A program made the translations under genes and the position numbers. The notes below the pieces were generated by a model that did not search any database, was not told the origin of the DNA, and was given only the letters and a program-made list of their open reading frames with translations. From Bacteroidia bacterium (lineage in GTDB: Bacteria > Bacteroidota > Bacteroidia > Bacteroidales > Azobacteroidaceae): 5,764 nucleotides of DNA. Of this stretch, positions 1-5,621 are shown piece after piece (position 1 is the stretch's first letter; each line of letters begins with the position of its first letter). Location of the stretch: the NCBI GenBank assembly GCA_025996755.1, contig BNTR01000150.1, positions 1-5,764 of the forward strand. The letters run 5' to 3'.

Positions 1-924
1 TTAGATAAAAATTATGCAAGCATTTGCGGTTATACGCAACAAGAGTTAAACCATTATTTTGCAGAATATATCACAAAGTTGGCGGAAAATATGGATATGT
101 CTAATTCTGAATCTATAGATGCTATCCGCCTGTGGTATGATGGTTATTCCTGGGATGGAACAACGCCTATCTATAATCCGTTTTCCACTTTGTTATTGTT
201 TGATAAGAAAGAATTTAGTAATTATTGGTTTCGCACGGGTACTCCTACTTTTTTGATAAAGTTGCTGATGCAGCGCGACCAGCTTAAGCCGATATTGGAG
301 CCAATTATTGTAGAGGCAAGCGAATTTAATAGCTTCAATCCGCAAGAAATCAGCGAGATACCGCTACTTTTTCAAACAGGCTACTTAACTATTAAAAAGA
401 AAGAGACAGTAAATTTGCGCCCGCGATACACGCTTGATATGCCCAACTTGGAGGTGAGAGAGTCGCTGCTGGAATGCCTGTTAAGCACCTACAGCCACCA
501 CCCGGTGGGAGGAATACTGATACAGCGGATGCAAGAGCAACTTTTGGGTAATGATGCCGACGGCTTGGAAAAGAGTTTGCGCGAAATGTTGGCACATATT
601 CCGTATCAACTGCATATTGGCAAAGAGGCATATTATCATTCTTTGTTGCTGTTGTGGCTCAAGTTGCTCGGCTTTGATGTGGCGGGCGAAGTTGCAACCA
701 ACAAGGGAAGAATTGATGCCGTGTGGAAAGTCAAGGAGCACACGGTGATTGCGGAGGTAAAATTTCAAGTTAAGGAAGAAAACATAAGCGATTTGTTGGA
801 CAAAGCCATCGCGCAAATCAAGGAAAAACACTATGCCGAACGGTTTGATGATGGGCACAAGGTGTTGCTCATGGCAGTTGTTTTTGCCGGTAAAGAAATT
901 GGGTGCAAGATAGAAAAAATGTAA
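1..924 (+). CDS. AAA-ATPase_like / PD-(D/E)XK nuclease family protein, 5' truncated
   Basis: The frame is open from the first base to the TAA at 922-924 (307 residues visible), so the gene starts outside the window; the TTG at 79 is internal, because family-like sequence (ICGYTQ, codons 8-13) precedes it. The pattern matches the AAA-ATPase_like plus PDDEXK_9 architecture: WYDGYSWDG at codons 45-53, then NYWFRTGTPTFLIKLL from codon 74, and a C-terminal nuclease-like domain. In that domain GRID (Asp239) and AEVKF (Glu252, Lys254) supply the D...ExK signature, so the nuclease core looks intact. Family members are usually a little over 500 residues; the missing N-terminal part would carry the Walker A and B motifs. 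The family is common and often multi-copy in Bacteroidales. Its biological role is not established; a link to defence or mobile DNA is only speculation. It converges with the membrane protein gene downstream. Confidence 0.88.
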   Translation, partial: LDKNYASICGYTQQELNHYFAEYITKLAENMDMSNSESIDAIRLWYDGYSWDGTTPIYNPFSTLLLFDKKEFSNYWFRTGTPTFLIKLLMQRDQLKPILEPIIVEASEFNSFNPQEISEIPLLFQTGYLTIKKKETVNLRPRYTLDMPNLEVRESLLECLLSTYSHHPVGGILIQRMQEQLLGNDADGLEKSLREMLAHIPYQLHIGKEAYYHSLLLLWLKLLGFDVAGEVATNKGRIDAVWKVKEHTVIAEVKFQVKEENISDLLDKAIAQIKEKHYAERFDDGHKVLLMAVVFAGKEIGCKIEKM

Positions 925-935
925 CGTAAAATATC

Positions 936-1055
936 ATGAACGTGTGCACAAAAAACAGTGGAGTTTTAACAAAATTTGCAGACGTCACGGCAAGTGCTTA
1001 TGACACTCCGGATGGAACTGATACGCCCGTGACGATGAAGTTTGTGTGGGAATGA
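936..1055 (+). CDS. Doubtful 39-residue hypothetical ORF
   Basis: An ATG 11 bases after the stop of the nuclease-family gene opens a 39-codon frame ending at TGA (1053-1055). The product begins MNVCTKNSGVL and ends VTMKFVWE. It has no signal peptide, membrane segment or motif I recognise, and no Shine-Dalgarno sequence or promoter of its own is visible. It overlaps the inverted repeat at 983-1034. It could be a small gene, a decayed end of a former gene, or chance. I list it because it is the only plausible plus-strand frame in this gap. Confidence 0.15.
   Translation: MNVCTKNSGVLTKFADVTASAYDTPDGTDTPVTMKFVWE
983..1034. terminator. Weak inverted repeat between convergent genes, possible bidirectional terminator
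   Basis: CGTCACGG at 983-990 is perfectly complementary to CCGTGACG at 1027-1034, with 36 bases between the arms. It sits between two genes that converge, where transcripts from both sides should end. The loop is long and no clean U-tract follows on the plus strand; on the minus strand only a short TTTT follows. The assignment therefore rests mostly on position. Confidence 0.25.
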
Positions 1056-1076
1056 TGACGATACACACGCAGAATA

Positions 1077-2879
1077 TCAGAATGGTGCCGCCCGCCTTTT
1101 TCTAAGCTCGGCAAGCAGTCGCAAACACTCATCTATATGCTGTGGTGATAATACTCTCACAAAATTTGCGGGATTCTGTTCATAAAAACTTACCATTTGC
1201 ACAAGTAGTTTATAACTCGCATCATAATCCCGAATTGCGAGGTAATGCTCCACCAATGTAGGGTAGGTTAAAAGAAAGTCCGGGAAATCTATAATCAACT
1301 GTTCCAAAAGACGATAGCCTTCGGCTTGCCTGTTTGTGCGGATGAGTGCACGGGCATAATTATATCTCGGCTTTGGATAATGCGGCGAGAAATAAGTATT
1401 GTTATACAGGTCTATAAATAGGTCATCCAAGTGATTGTCATAAAGCATATAACTAAGTGCTATTGCATTTGGAATTTTCATATAATAAGTGGCAGGGTCT
1501 GTTATCACGGCGTGTGTTACATATTTGATTGAGGCATCCGTTTTTTGTGTCAATATCCACATTGAGGTGTGGCAGATTGAGAAACCCGCGAGCATCAAAA
1601 TGCCGTATTTGAGGTTTTTGCAAATCCCTTCCGCTTGTACCCCCCCCCCCATTAAGAGTACGCTGGCATTGCTTAAATTGAACACCACGGCGGCGAATGC
1701 CGCAATGTCCCAGTCGCCGGAGCCTCTATCCATATAAAAAACAAACATCATCCCCACGATGGATAGCGATGCAACAAAGAAAAACCAAGTCGTGAAATTA
1801 TATTTTATTTTGCCGAGGACACTGTAAATCAGAAGCATCAGCCATATCAAAAAACCAATGCCTCCACCCAACAATTGTCCGTTGAAAAATTCCTTGTAAT
1901 GCGCGATTGAAAAGACCGTCATCCTGTCTGCCGATGCCAATGGGAGCATTATCGGACGGGCAATTTTTTCAAATGCAAGATACAGCAACGGCAGCGAGAT
2001 GAGCACTAAAATGGCAATTGTGATTTTGTTCCTAAACAACGGATATTTCCAAAGCACTTTGCCGTATAACAGAAAAATGAGCGAAGGAAGCATACTCACC
2101 AGCATCAGGTGAAACGCAATGCCGGTGAAAATTATCAGCGCAGGCACAATGAGAGGCATTTTATTTTTCAAATACAACAAACTTGTGAAAAGATAGATTT
2201 GTAAAAACAATAGTGCACACATATATACATCGTTGTAGCCGCAGAATTGGAGCAAAATGGTACACGACAGCGTAGAAAGAATAAAAACAGCGGCTTTTTT
2301 CAAAAATGTATTCCCCAAAAGATTGGCGGTGCACAAGGCGAAAAAAACAAACAGTCCTCCGGTGATGTAATCGACCAATCGCACGGTTTGAAATCCGGTG
2401 AAATTGAAATGGGCGTGAAGCCAAACATACAACCGATTTAGCGAAAGCATGGTAAGATATTCATCTCTCACGGATACTCCGTCCTCAATGTGAGTGATTC
2501 TCGTCTGTAAATCGCCTAAGAGGATGTATTTAGTTCTCAACAAATTGAAGCAACCGACGGCACAAAGGCTAATGAGCACAAACAGCGCATAGCGGTGTTT
2601 GCGAAGGGTGGCAACAATGGATTGCCGACTGATAGCAGTGATTTGAGCAACCAAATAGTGATTGGTGGAAGGCAGCAAAAAGCAGACCAATAACACATAG
2701 AACAAGCCAATGACCCAAGGGTCGAAAAAGGCGATATAATTCAATCCCCAGCCGCGCGTCACGCCGGGCGCAAAGGACAAGAACAGATTCAATGCAATGA
2801 ATATCAGCCCAATAGCAAAAAAATGCAATGATTTTTCAGGCAGTTTTGCCGCTATTTCTTCGTTTGTATTTTGTTTCAT
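1077..2879 (-). CDS. Multi-pass membrane protein, GT-C glycosyltransferase-like, with C-terminal TPR-like repeats
   Basis: The 600-residue product has about 11-12 hydrophobic segments, roughly at 18-37, 53-70, 97-114, 170-211 (two), 216-237, 241-271, 285-303, 338-356, 363-383, 390-410 and 423-442. A long extracytoplasmic loop after the third segment holds GDLQTR (122-127), where GT-C enzymes carry their acidic catalytic residue. Other points resembling polytopic GT-C-like families are GYNDVY (214-219), His257 and GDWD (388-391) before a membrane segment. From about 465 to 596 the chain is soluble and helical, with TPR-like units around 505-570. A sugar transferase using a lipid-linked donor is plausible but inferred from architecture; substrate unknown. 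ATG 2879 is chosen because it precedes the first membrane segment and no other Met occurs before residue 144. Codons 410-414 contain an 11-G run. The gene is monocistronic here and divergent from rpsH. Confidence 0.72.
   Translation of the reverse strand: MKQNTNEEIAAKLPEKSLHFFAIGLIFIALNLFLSFAPGVTRGWGLNYIAFFDPWVIGLFYVLLVCFLLPSTNHYLVAQITAISRQSIVATLRKHRYALFVLISLCAVGCFNLLRTKYILLGDLQTRITHIEDGVSVRDEYLTMLSLNRLYVWLHAHFNFTGFQTVRLVDYITGGLFVFFALCTANLLGNTFLKKAAVFILSTLSCTILLQFCGYNDVYMCALLFLQIYLFTSLLYLKNKMPLIVPALIIFTGIAFHLMLVSMLPSLIFLLYGKVLWKYPLFRNKITIAILVLISLPLLYLAFEKIARPIMLPLASADRMTVFSIAHYKEFFNGQLLGGGIGFLIWLMLLIYSVLGKIKYNFTTWFFFVASLSIVGMMFVFYMDRGSGDWDIAAFAAVVFNLSNASVLLMGGGVQAEGICKNLKYGILMLAGFSICHTSMWILTQKTDASIKYVTHAVITDPATYYMKIPNAIALSYMLYDNHLDDLFIDLYNNTYFSPHYPKPRYNYARALIRTNRQAEGYRLLEQLIIDFPDFLLTYPTLVEHYLAIRDYDASYKLLVQMVSFYEQNPANFVRVLSPQHIDECLRLLAELRKRRAAPF
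1640..1650 (-). repeat. Poly-G homopolymer tract (11 G on the coding strand) inside the membrane protein gene
   Basis: Eleven consecutive C on the plus strand read as G11 in the gene, covering the last base of Met410, three Gly codons and the first base of Val414. With 11 G the frame is open to residue 600. I read the alternatives by hand: 10 G gives a stop at codon 428, and 12 G gives a stop at codon 476 after a 60-odd residue out-of-frame tail. Either slip removes the TPR-like domain. The tract lies just after a predicted membrane segment. Confidence 0.95.
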
Positions 2880-2883
2880 GGCG

Positions 2884-2916
2884 CAAAGTTAGCAATTATT
2901 TTTTTTGATTTGCAAA
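2884..2916 (-). promoter_or_regulatory. Bacteroidota-type promoter for the membrane protein gene, leaderless arrangement
   Basis: On the minus strand TTTG (2916-2913) is followed after 21 bases by TAACTTTG (2891-2884), matching the Bacteroidota sigma consensus TTTG...TAnnTTTG. The -7 box ends only four bases before the ATG at 2879, so transcription would start at or within a few bases of the start codon. The spacer contains a run of eight A (2906-2899). Confidence 0.7.
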
Positions 2917-2921
2917 AAACA

Positions 2922-2953
2922 TTTGGTAGTTTCAAAAAATTGTCGTACCTTTG
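2922..2953 (+). promoter_or_regulatory. Bacteroidota-type promoter for the rpsH-secY operon
   Basis: TTTG (2922-2925), a 20-base spacer and TACCTTTG (2946-2953) match the Bacteroidota housekeeping promoter closely. Start of transcription is expected near 2958-2961, giving a leader of about 135 bases before rpsH. Its -33 box lies 5 bases from that of the divergent promoter, so the two polymerases probably cannot bind at once. Confidence 0.8.
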
Positions 2954-3094
2954 CACCGTTTCGCGGGTGAAAAATCGTGTTTTGGTGGGCTAATTGCTTG
3001 ATTATTAGCTGATTGAGAAAGAGTTTGCTTCTGCGGGCACAAATTTAAATATTGTTCGGAAAGTCCGAATCAATTTAAACTTTTATAAAAACAA
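2954..3094 (+). promoter_or_regulatory. Untranslated leader of the rpsH operon with two candidate hairpins
   Basis: This stretch lacks any ATG and reads as a 5' leader. Hairpin 1: GCTAAT (2989-2994) pairs with ATTAGC (3004-3009) across a 9-base loop. Hairpin 2: TTCGGA (3055-3060) pairs with TCCGAA (3064-3069) with loop AAG; the flanks AAATATTG and TCAATTT extend the pairing with one bulge, so an imperfect palindrome covers about 3045-3075. Hairpin 2 ends about 20-25 bases before the rpsH ATG. The region could host translational feedback by a ribosomal protein, but I cannot match it to a known binding site. Confidence 0.4.
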
Positions 3095-3490
3095 ATGACA
3101 GATCCAATTGCAGATTATTTGACGCGACTGCGAAATGCCATCAAGGCGAAACATCGCGTGGTGGATATTCCGGCGTCGAATTTGAAGAGAGAGATGACTA
3201 AAATTCTCTTCGACAAAGGCTACATCTTGAATTACAAGTTTGTAGATGATGGTCCACAAGGCTCAATTAAAATCGCCTTGAAGTATGACCCCGTAAACAA
3301 AGTGAACGCGATTAAAGTCCTGAAGCGTATCTCTACGCCGGGTTTGCGTCGCTACGCAGGGCACAAAGATATGCCGCGCGTGCTGAATGGGTTGGGTATC
3401 GCGATACTTTCGACCTCCAAGGGAGTGATGACAGACAAAGAAGCCAAAGACCTCAACGTGGGCGGCGAAGTTTTATGTTACATCTATTAA
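3095..3490 (+). CDS. rpsH: 30S ribosomal protein S8 (uS8)
   Basis: The 131-residue protein has the usual bacterial length for uS8 and starts with the typical [15 protein letters not shown]. The C-terminal rRNA-binding domain shows STSKG (106-110) and ends in GEVLCYIY (124-131), both hallmark segments. uS8 binds the central domain of 16S rRNA early in small-subunit assembly, and in E. coli it is also the translational repressor of the spc operon. No Shine-Dalgarno sequence precedes the ATG; the upstream bases are A/T-rich, as is usual in Bacteroidota. It is unusual that rpsH is the first gene of the transcript: rpsN, rplE, rplX and rplN normally stand directly before it, whereas here a divergent membrane protein gene lies upstream. 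Confidence 0.98.
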   Translation: MTDPIADYLTRLRNAIKAKHRVVDIPASNLKREMTKILFDKGYILNYKFVDDGPQGSIKIALKYDPVNKVNAIKVLKRISTPGLRRYAGHKDMPRVLNGLGIAILSTSKGVMTDKEAKDLNVGGEVLCYIY

Positions 3491-3492
3491 TG

Positions 3493-3499
3493 AAGGAGG
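3493..3499 (+). promoter_or_regulatory. Strong Shine-Dalgarno sequence of rplF
   Basis: AAGGAGG, a perfect match to the anti-Shine-Dalgarno end of 16S rRNA, stands 7 bases before the rplF ATG at 3507 and 2 bases after the rpsH stop. Such strong sites are exceptional in Bacteroidota, and rpsH, rplR and rpsE here have none. Confidence 0.85.
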
Positions 3500-3506
3500 A
3501 AAAAAA

Positions 3507-4058
3507 ATGTCAAGAATAGGAAAATTACCCATCACAATCCCTTCGGGAGTAACCGTAACGCAACAAGGCAGTGTTGTGACGGTGAAGGGTCCGAAAGGAG
3601 AGTTGAAACAGGAGATAAATCCCGCTATCACTATAGCGGTGGATGGCAACACACTTACGGTGAAGCGCCCCGATGACGAACGTCAAAATCGTGCTTACCA
3701 CGGTTTGTATCGCTCGTTGCTTAATAATATGGTGGTTGGCGTGTCGCAGGGCTACAAAAAAGAGCTTGAATTGGTTGGTGTGGGTTACCGCGCGGCTAAC
3801 ACAGGCAATTTGTTGGACTTCTCGCTCGGCTATACGCACAATATCTATTTGCAATTGCCGCCCGAAATCAAGGTGGAAACGAAGTCGGAACGTAACAAAA
3901 ACCCGTTAGTGATTTTGGAGTCGGCTGATAAACAGCTAATCGGACAAGTTTGCGCGAAAATTCGCTCATTCCGTAAAGTTGAGCCTTACAAAGGTAAGGG
4001 TGTACGCTTTGTGGGTGAGGTGGTTCGTCGGAAATCCGGAAAATCAGCAAGTAAATAA
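3507..4058 (+). CDS. rplF: 50S ribosomal protein L6 (uL6)
   Basis: The 183-residue product begins MSRIGKLPITIPSGVTV and has the two tandem uL6 domains (about 1-82 and 83-183). The C-terminal signature PYKGKGVRF (160-168) followed by GEVVRRKSGKS (170-180) is diagnostic. uL6 sits near the factor-binding region of the large subunit and contacts 23S rRNA. The length is normal (about 175-190 in bacteria). It lies 16 bases after rpsH, with a strong Shine-Dalgarno sequence in the gap supporting this start, and 18 bases before rplR. No irregularity seen. Confidence 0.98.
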   Translation: MSRIGKLPITIPSGVTVTQQGSVVTVKGPKGELKQEINPAITIAVDGNTLTVKRPDDERQNRAYHGLYRSLLNNMVVGVSQGYKKELELVGVGYRAANTGNLLDFSLGYTHNIYLQLPPEIKVETKSERNKNPLVILESADKQLIGQVCAKIRSFRKVEPYKGKGVRFVGEVVRRKSGKSASK

Positions 4059-4076
4059 CATTAAAACCGGAAAATT

Positions 4077-4421
4077 ATGACAACGAAAGAATTAAGAAGA
4101 ATAAAAATCAAACAACGGGTGCGCAAGCACGTATCAGGCACCGCCGCCCGTCCACGTTTGACCGTGTTTAGAAGCAACAAACAGATTTATGCCCAAGTCG
4201 TGGACGACCTGACCGGCAGAACCTTGTGCGCCGCTTCATCCCTTGCAGTGACCGACAAAGCCCCTAAAAAGGAAATCGCCGCGAAAGTGGGCGAATCTAT
4301 CGCCGCAAAATCCAAAGCAGCCGGTATCGAGACCGTAGTTTTCGACCGCAACGGCTATCTGTATCACGGGAGAGTGAAAGAATTGGCTGAAGCAGCCCGT
4401 AAAGGTGGACTTAAATTTTAA
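4077..4421 (+). CDS. rplR: 50S ribosomal protein L18 (uL18)
   Basis: The 114-residue protein carries the basic N-terminal tail ([19 protein letters not shown], 4-22), the block [16 protein letters not shown] (25-40) and the C-terminal [20 protein letters not shown] (89-108), all typical of uL18. It binds 5S rRNA together with uL5 in the central protuberance. Length is normal for bacteria (about 114-120). There is no Shine-Dalgarno motif before the ATG, only A-rich sequence, and the next gene follows after 6 bases, so translation is likely linked to its neighbours. Confidence 0.98.
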   Translation: MTTKELRRIKIKQRVRKHVSGTAARPRLTVFRSNKQIYAQVVDDLTGRTLCAASSLAVTDKAPKKEIAAKVGESIAAKSKAAGIETVVFDRNGYLYHGRVKELAEAARKGGLKF

Positions 4422-4427
4422 TAAGAT

Positions 4428-4943
4428 ATGGCAATAAATAATACAGTAAAGACGACAAACGACTTGGAATTGAAAGACCGTTTGGTAGCCATCAATCGGG
4501 TAACGAAGGTGACCAAAGGTGGTCGCACGTTCAGTTTTGCCGCCATCGTGGTGGTCGGAAATGAAGACGGTGTCATCGGTTGGGGCTTGGGAAAAGCCGG
4601 TGAAGTGGCAGCAGCTGTCGCCAAAGGCGTAGAAACGGCGAAGAAGAACTTGATAAAAGTGCCTATCCATAAAGGAACGATTCCTCACGAACAGGTAGCG
4701 AAGTTTGGCGGCGCGCAAGTGTTCCTCAAGCCGGCTACACACGGTACGGGGGTGAAAGCCGGAGGTGCCATGCGCGCGGTGTTGGAAACGGTAGGCGTGA
4801 CGGACGTGTTGGCGAAGTCGAAAGGCTCATCCAACCCCCACAACTTGGTGAAAGCGACCATCGCGGCGTTGAACGAGTTGCGCGACCCCGCTATGGTGGC
4901 TCAAAACAGAGGTGTTTCAGTTGAACGGGTATTTAAAGGTTAA
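4428..4943 (+). CDS. rpsE: 30S ribosomal protein S5 (uS5)
   Basis: The 171-residue product shows the double-stranded-RNA-binding-like N-terminal domain with [14 protein letters not shown] (24-37) and GWGLGKA (51-57), then the C-terminal domain with [11 protein letters not shown] (106-116) and [14 protein letters not shown] (131-144). These are the conserved uS5 blocks. uS5 sits on the solvent side of the 30S subunit near the mRNA entry and influences decoding accuracy. The length is typical for Bacteroidota. The start lies 6 bases after rplR with no Shine-Dalgarno sequence. Its stop codon overlaps the first base of the strong Shine-Dalgarno sequence of rpmD. Confidence 0.98.
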   Translation: MAINNTVKTTNDLELKDRLVAINRVTKVTKGGRTFSFAAIVVVGNEDGVIGWGLGKAGEVAAAVAKGVETAKKNLIKVPIHKGTIPHEQVAKFGGAQVFLKPATHGTGVKAGGAMRAVLETVGVTDVLAKSKGSSNPHNLVKATIAALNELRDPAMVAQNRGVSVERVFKG

Positions 4944-4950
4944 AAGGAGG
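4943..4950 (+). promoter_or_regulatory. Strong Shine-Dalgarno sequence of rpmD
   Basis: AAAGGAGG is an 8-base perfect complement of the 16S rRNA tail, 9 bases before the rpmD ATG at 4960 and overlapping the last base of the rpsE stop. It heads the block rpmD-rplO-secY, whose last two genes start through ATGA overlaps. Confidence 0.85.
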
Positions 4951-4959
4951 ACATAAAAG

Positions 4960-5160
4960 ATGGCAAAAAAAGAAGCAACAGCGGCAACAATCAAAGTAAC
5001 GCAAGTCAGAAGTCGCATCGGATGTCCGAAAGACCAACGCTTGACGTTAGACGCTCTCGGACTGAGAAAAACAGGTCGCACGGTGGAACGTCCGGCGAAT
5101 CCCGCAATTTTGGGAATGATAGAAAAAGTGAAACATTTAGTAAAAACAGACGCAAAATGA
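4960..5160 (+). CDS. rpmD: 50S ribosomal protein L30 (uL30)
   Basis: The 66-residue protein has the short bacterial uL30 fold: IKVTQVRSRIGCPKDQ (11-26), LDALGLRKTGRTVERP (30-45) and a C-terminal segment beginning ILGMIEKVKHLV (50-61). It is about six residues longer at the N-terminus than the usual 58-60, due to the MAKKEATAAT leader; the Shine-Dalgarno sequence at 4943-4950 supports this start. uL30 binds 23S rRNA in the large subunit. Its stop overlaps the rplO start by ATGA, suggesting coupled translation. Position between rpsE and rplO is the standard one. Confidence 0.97.
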   Translation: MAKKEATAATIKVTQVRSRIGCPKDQRLTLDALGLRKTGRTVERPANPAILGMIEKVKHLVKTDAK

Positions 5161-5621
5161 ATTTATCAAATTTAAAACCCGCAAAAGGTTCTACTCATAG
5201 CCAAAGACGCATCGGTCGTGGCACCGGTTCAGGCTTGGGAGGCACGTCCACACGCGGTCATAAGGGACAAAAATCGCGGTCGGGCTATTCCAAAAAGATT
5301 GGTTTTGAAGGCGGGCAGATGCCTATCCAACGGCGTTTGCCGAAATTCGGCTTCAAAAACATCAATCGCGTGGAATATAAAGCCATCAATTTGAGCACTT
5401 TGCAAGCATTGGCAGAGGCGCAACAATTGACGAAGATTGGTATCGAAGAGTTAAAAACGGCAGGATTCGTTTCCTCCAAGCAATTGGTGAAAGTGCTCGC
5501 AAAAGGCACAATTTCTTCAGCAGTGGAAGTAACAGCGCACGCTTTTTCCAAAACCGCCGAAGAAGCCATCACCAAAGCAGGCGGCAAAACAACGACCCTC
5601 AAAATCTTTAAGGAAGCATGA
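5157..5621 (+). CDS. rplO: 50S ribosomal protein L15 (uL15)
   Basis: The 154-residue product starts MNLSNLKPAKGSTHSQRR and has the glycine- and arginine-rich rRNA-binding tail GRGTGSGLGGTSTRGHKGQ (20-38), followed by FEGGQMPIQRRLPKFGF (50-66), the uL15 signature. uL15 is a late-assembling large-subunit protein. The frame also extends upstream to an ATG at 5022, but that part lies inside rpmD in another frame and has no uL15 character, so the ATG at 5157 is the start. It overlaps rpmD and secY by ATGA at both ends and has no Shine-Dalgarno sequence. Residues 104-122 are encoded by the segment that reappears near the right end of the window. Confidence 0.97.
   Translation: MNLSNLKPAKGSTHSQRRIGRGTGSGLGGTSTRGHKGQKSRSGYSKKIGFEGGQMPIQRRLPKFGFKNINRVEYKAINLSTLQALAEAQQLTKIGIEELKTAGFVSSKQLVKVLAKGTISSAVEVTAHAFSKTAEEAITKAGGKTTTLKIFKEA
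5467..5523 (+). repeat. Direct repeat, copy 1 (native copy inside rplO)
   Basis: These 57 bases recur at 5707-5763, offset by exactly 240 bases, with a single mismatch (T5517 against C5757). This copy encodes uL15 residues 104-122 in the normal protein context, so it is the original. Confidence 0.95.

Noticed and set aside
481..858. 125-codon antisense open frame opposite the nuclease-family gene
   Set aside because: The plus-strand product has clear family motifs throughout this stretch; the antisense product has none.
79..924. TTG at 79 as the start of the nuclease-family protein
   Set aside because: Conserved family sequence is already encoded in frame before it, so the gene simply continues beyond the window.
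1489..1737. 82-codon plus-strand frame crossing the poly-C run
   Set aside because: It lies opposite a continuous 600-codon gene and its product has no recognisable features.
2967..2993. Tiny GTG-initiated frame (8 residues, VKNRVLVG) in the rpsH leader, considered as a leader peptide
   Set aside because: Too short to distinguish from chance, with no regulatory codon run and no ribosome binding site.
4236..4742. 168-codon antisense open frame opposite rplR and rpsE
   Set aside because: It spans two conserved ribosomal genes and the gap between them; no motif or promoter, so a shadow of their codon use.
5022..5156. Upstream ATG giving a 45-residue N-terminal extension of uL15
   Set aside because: The extension is rpmD read in another frame; family-like uL15 sequence begins at the ATG at 5157.
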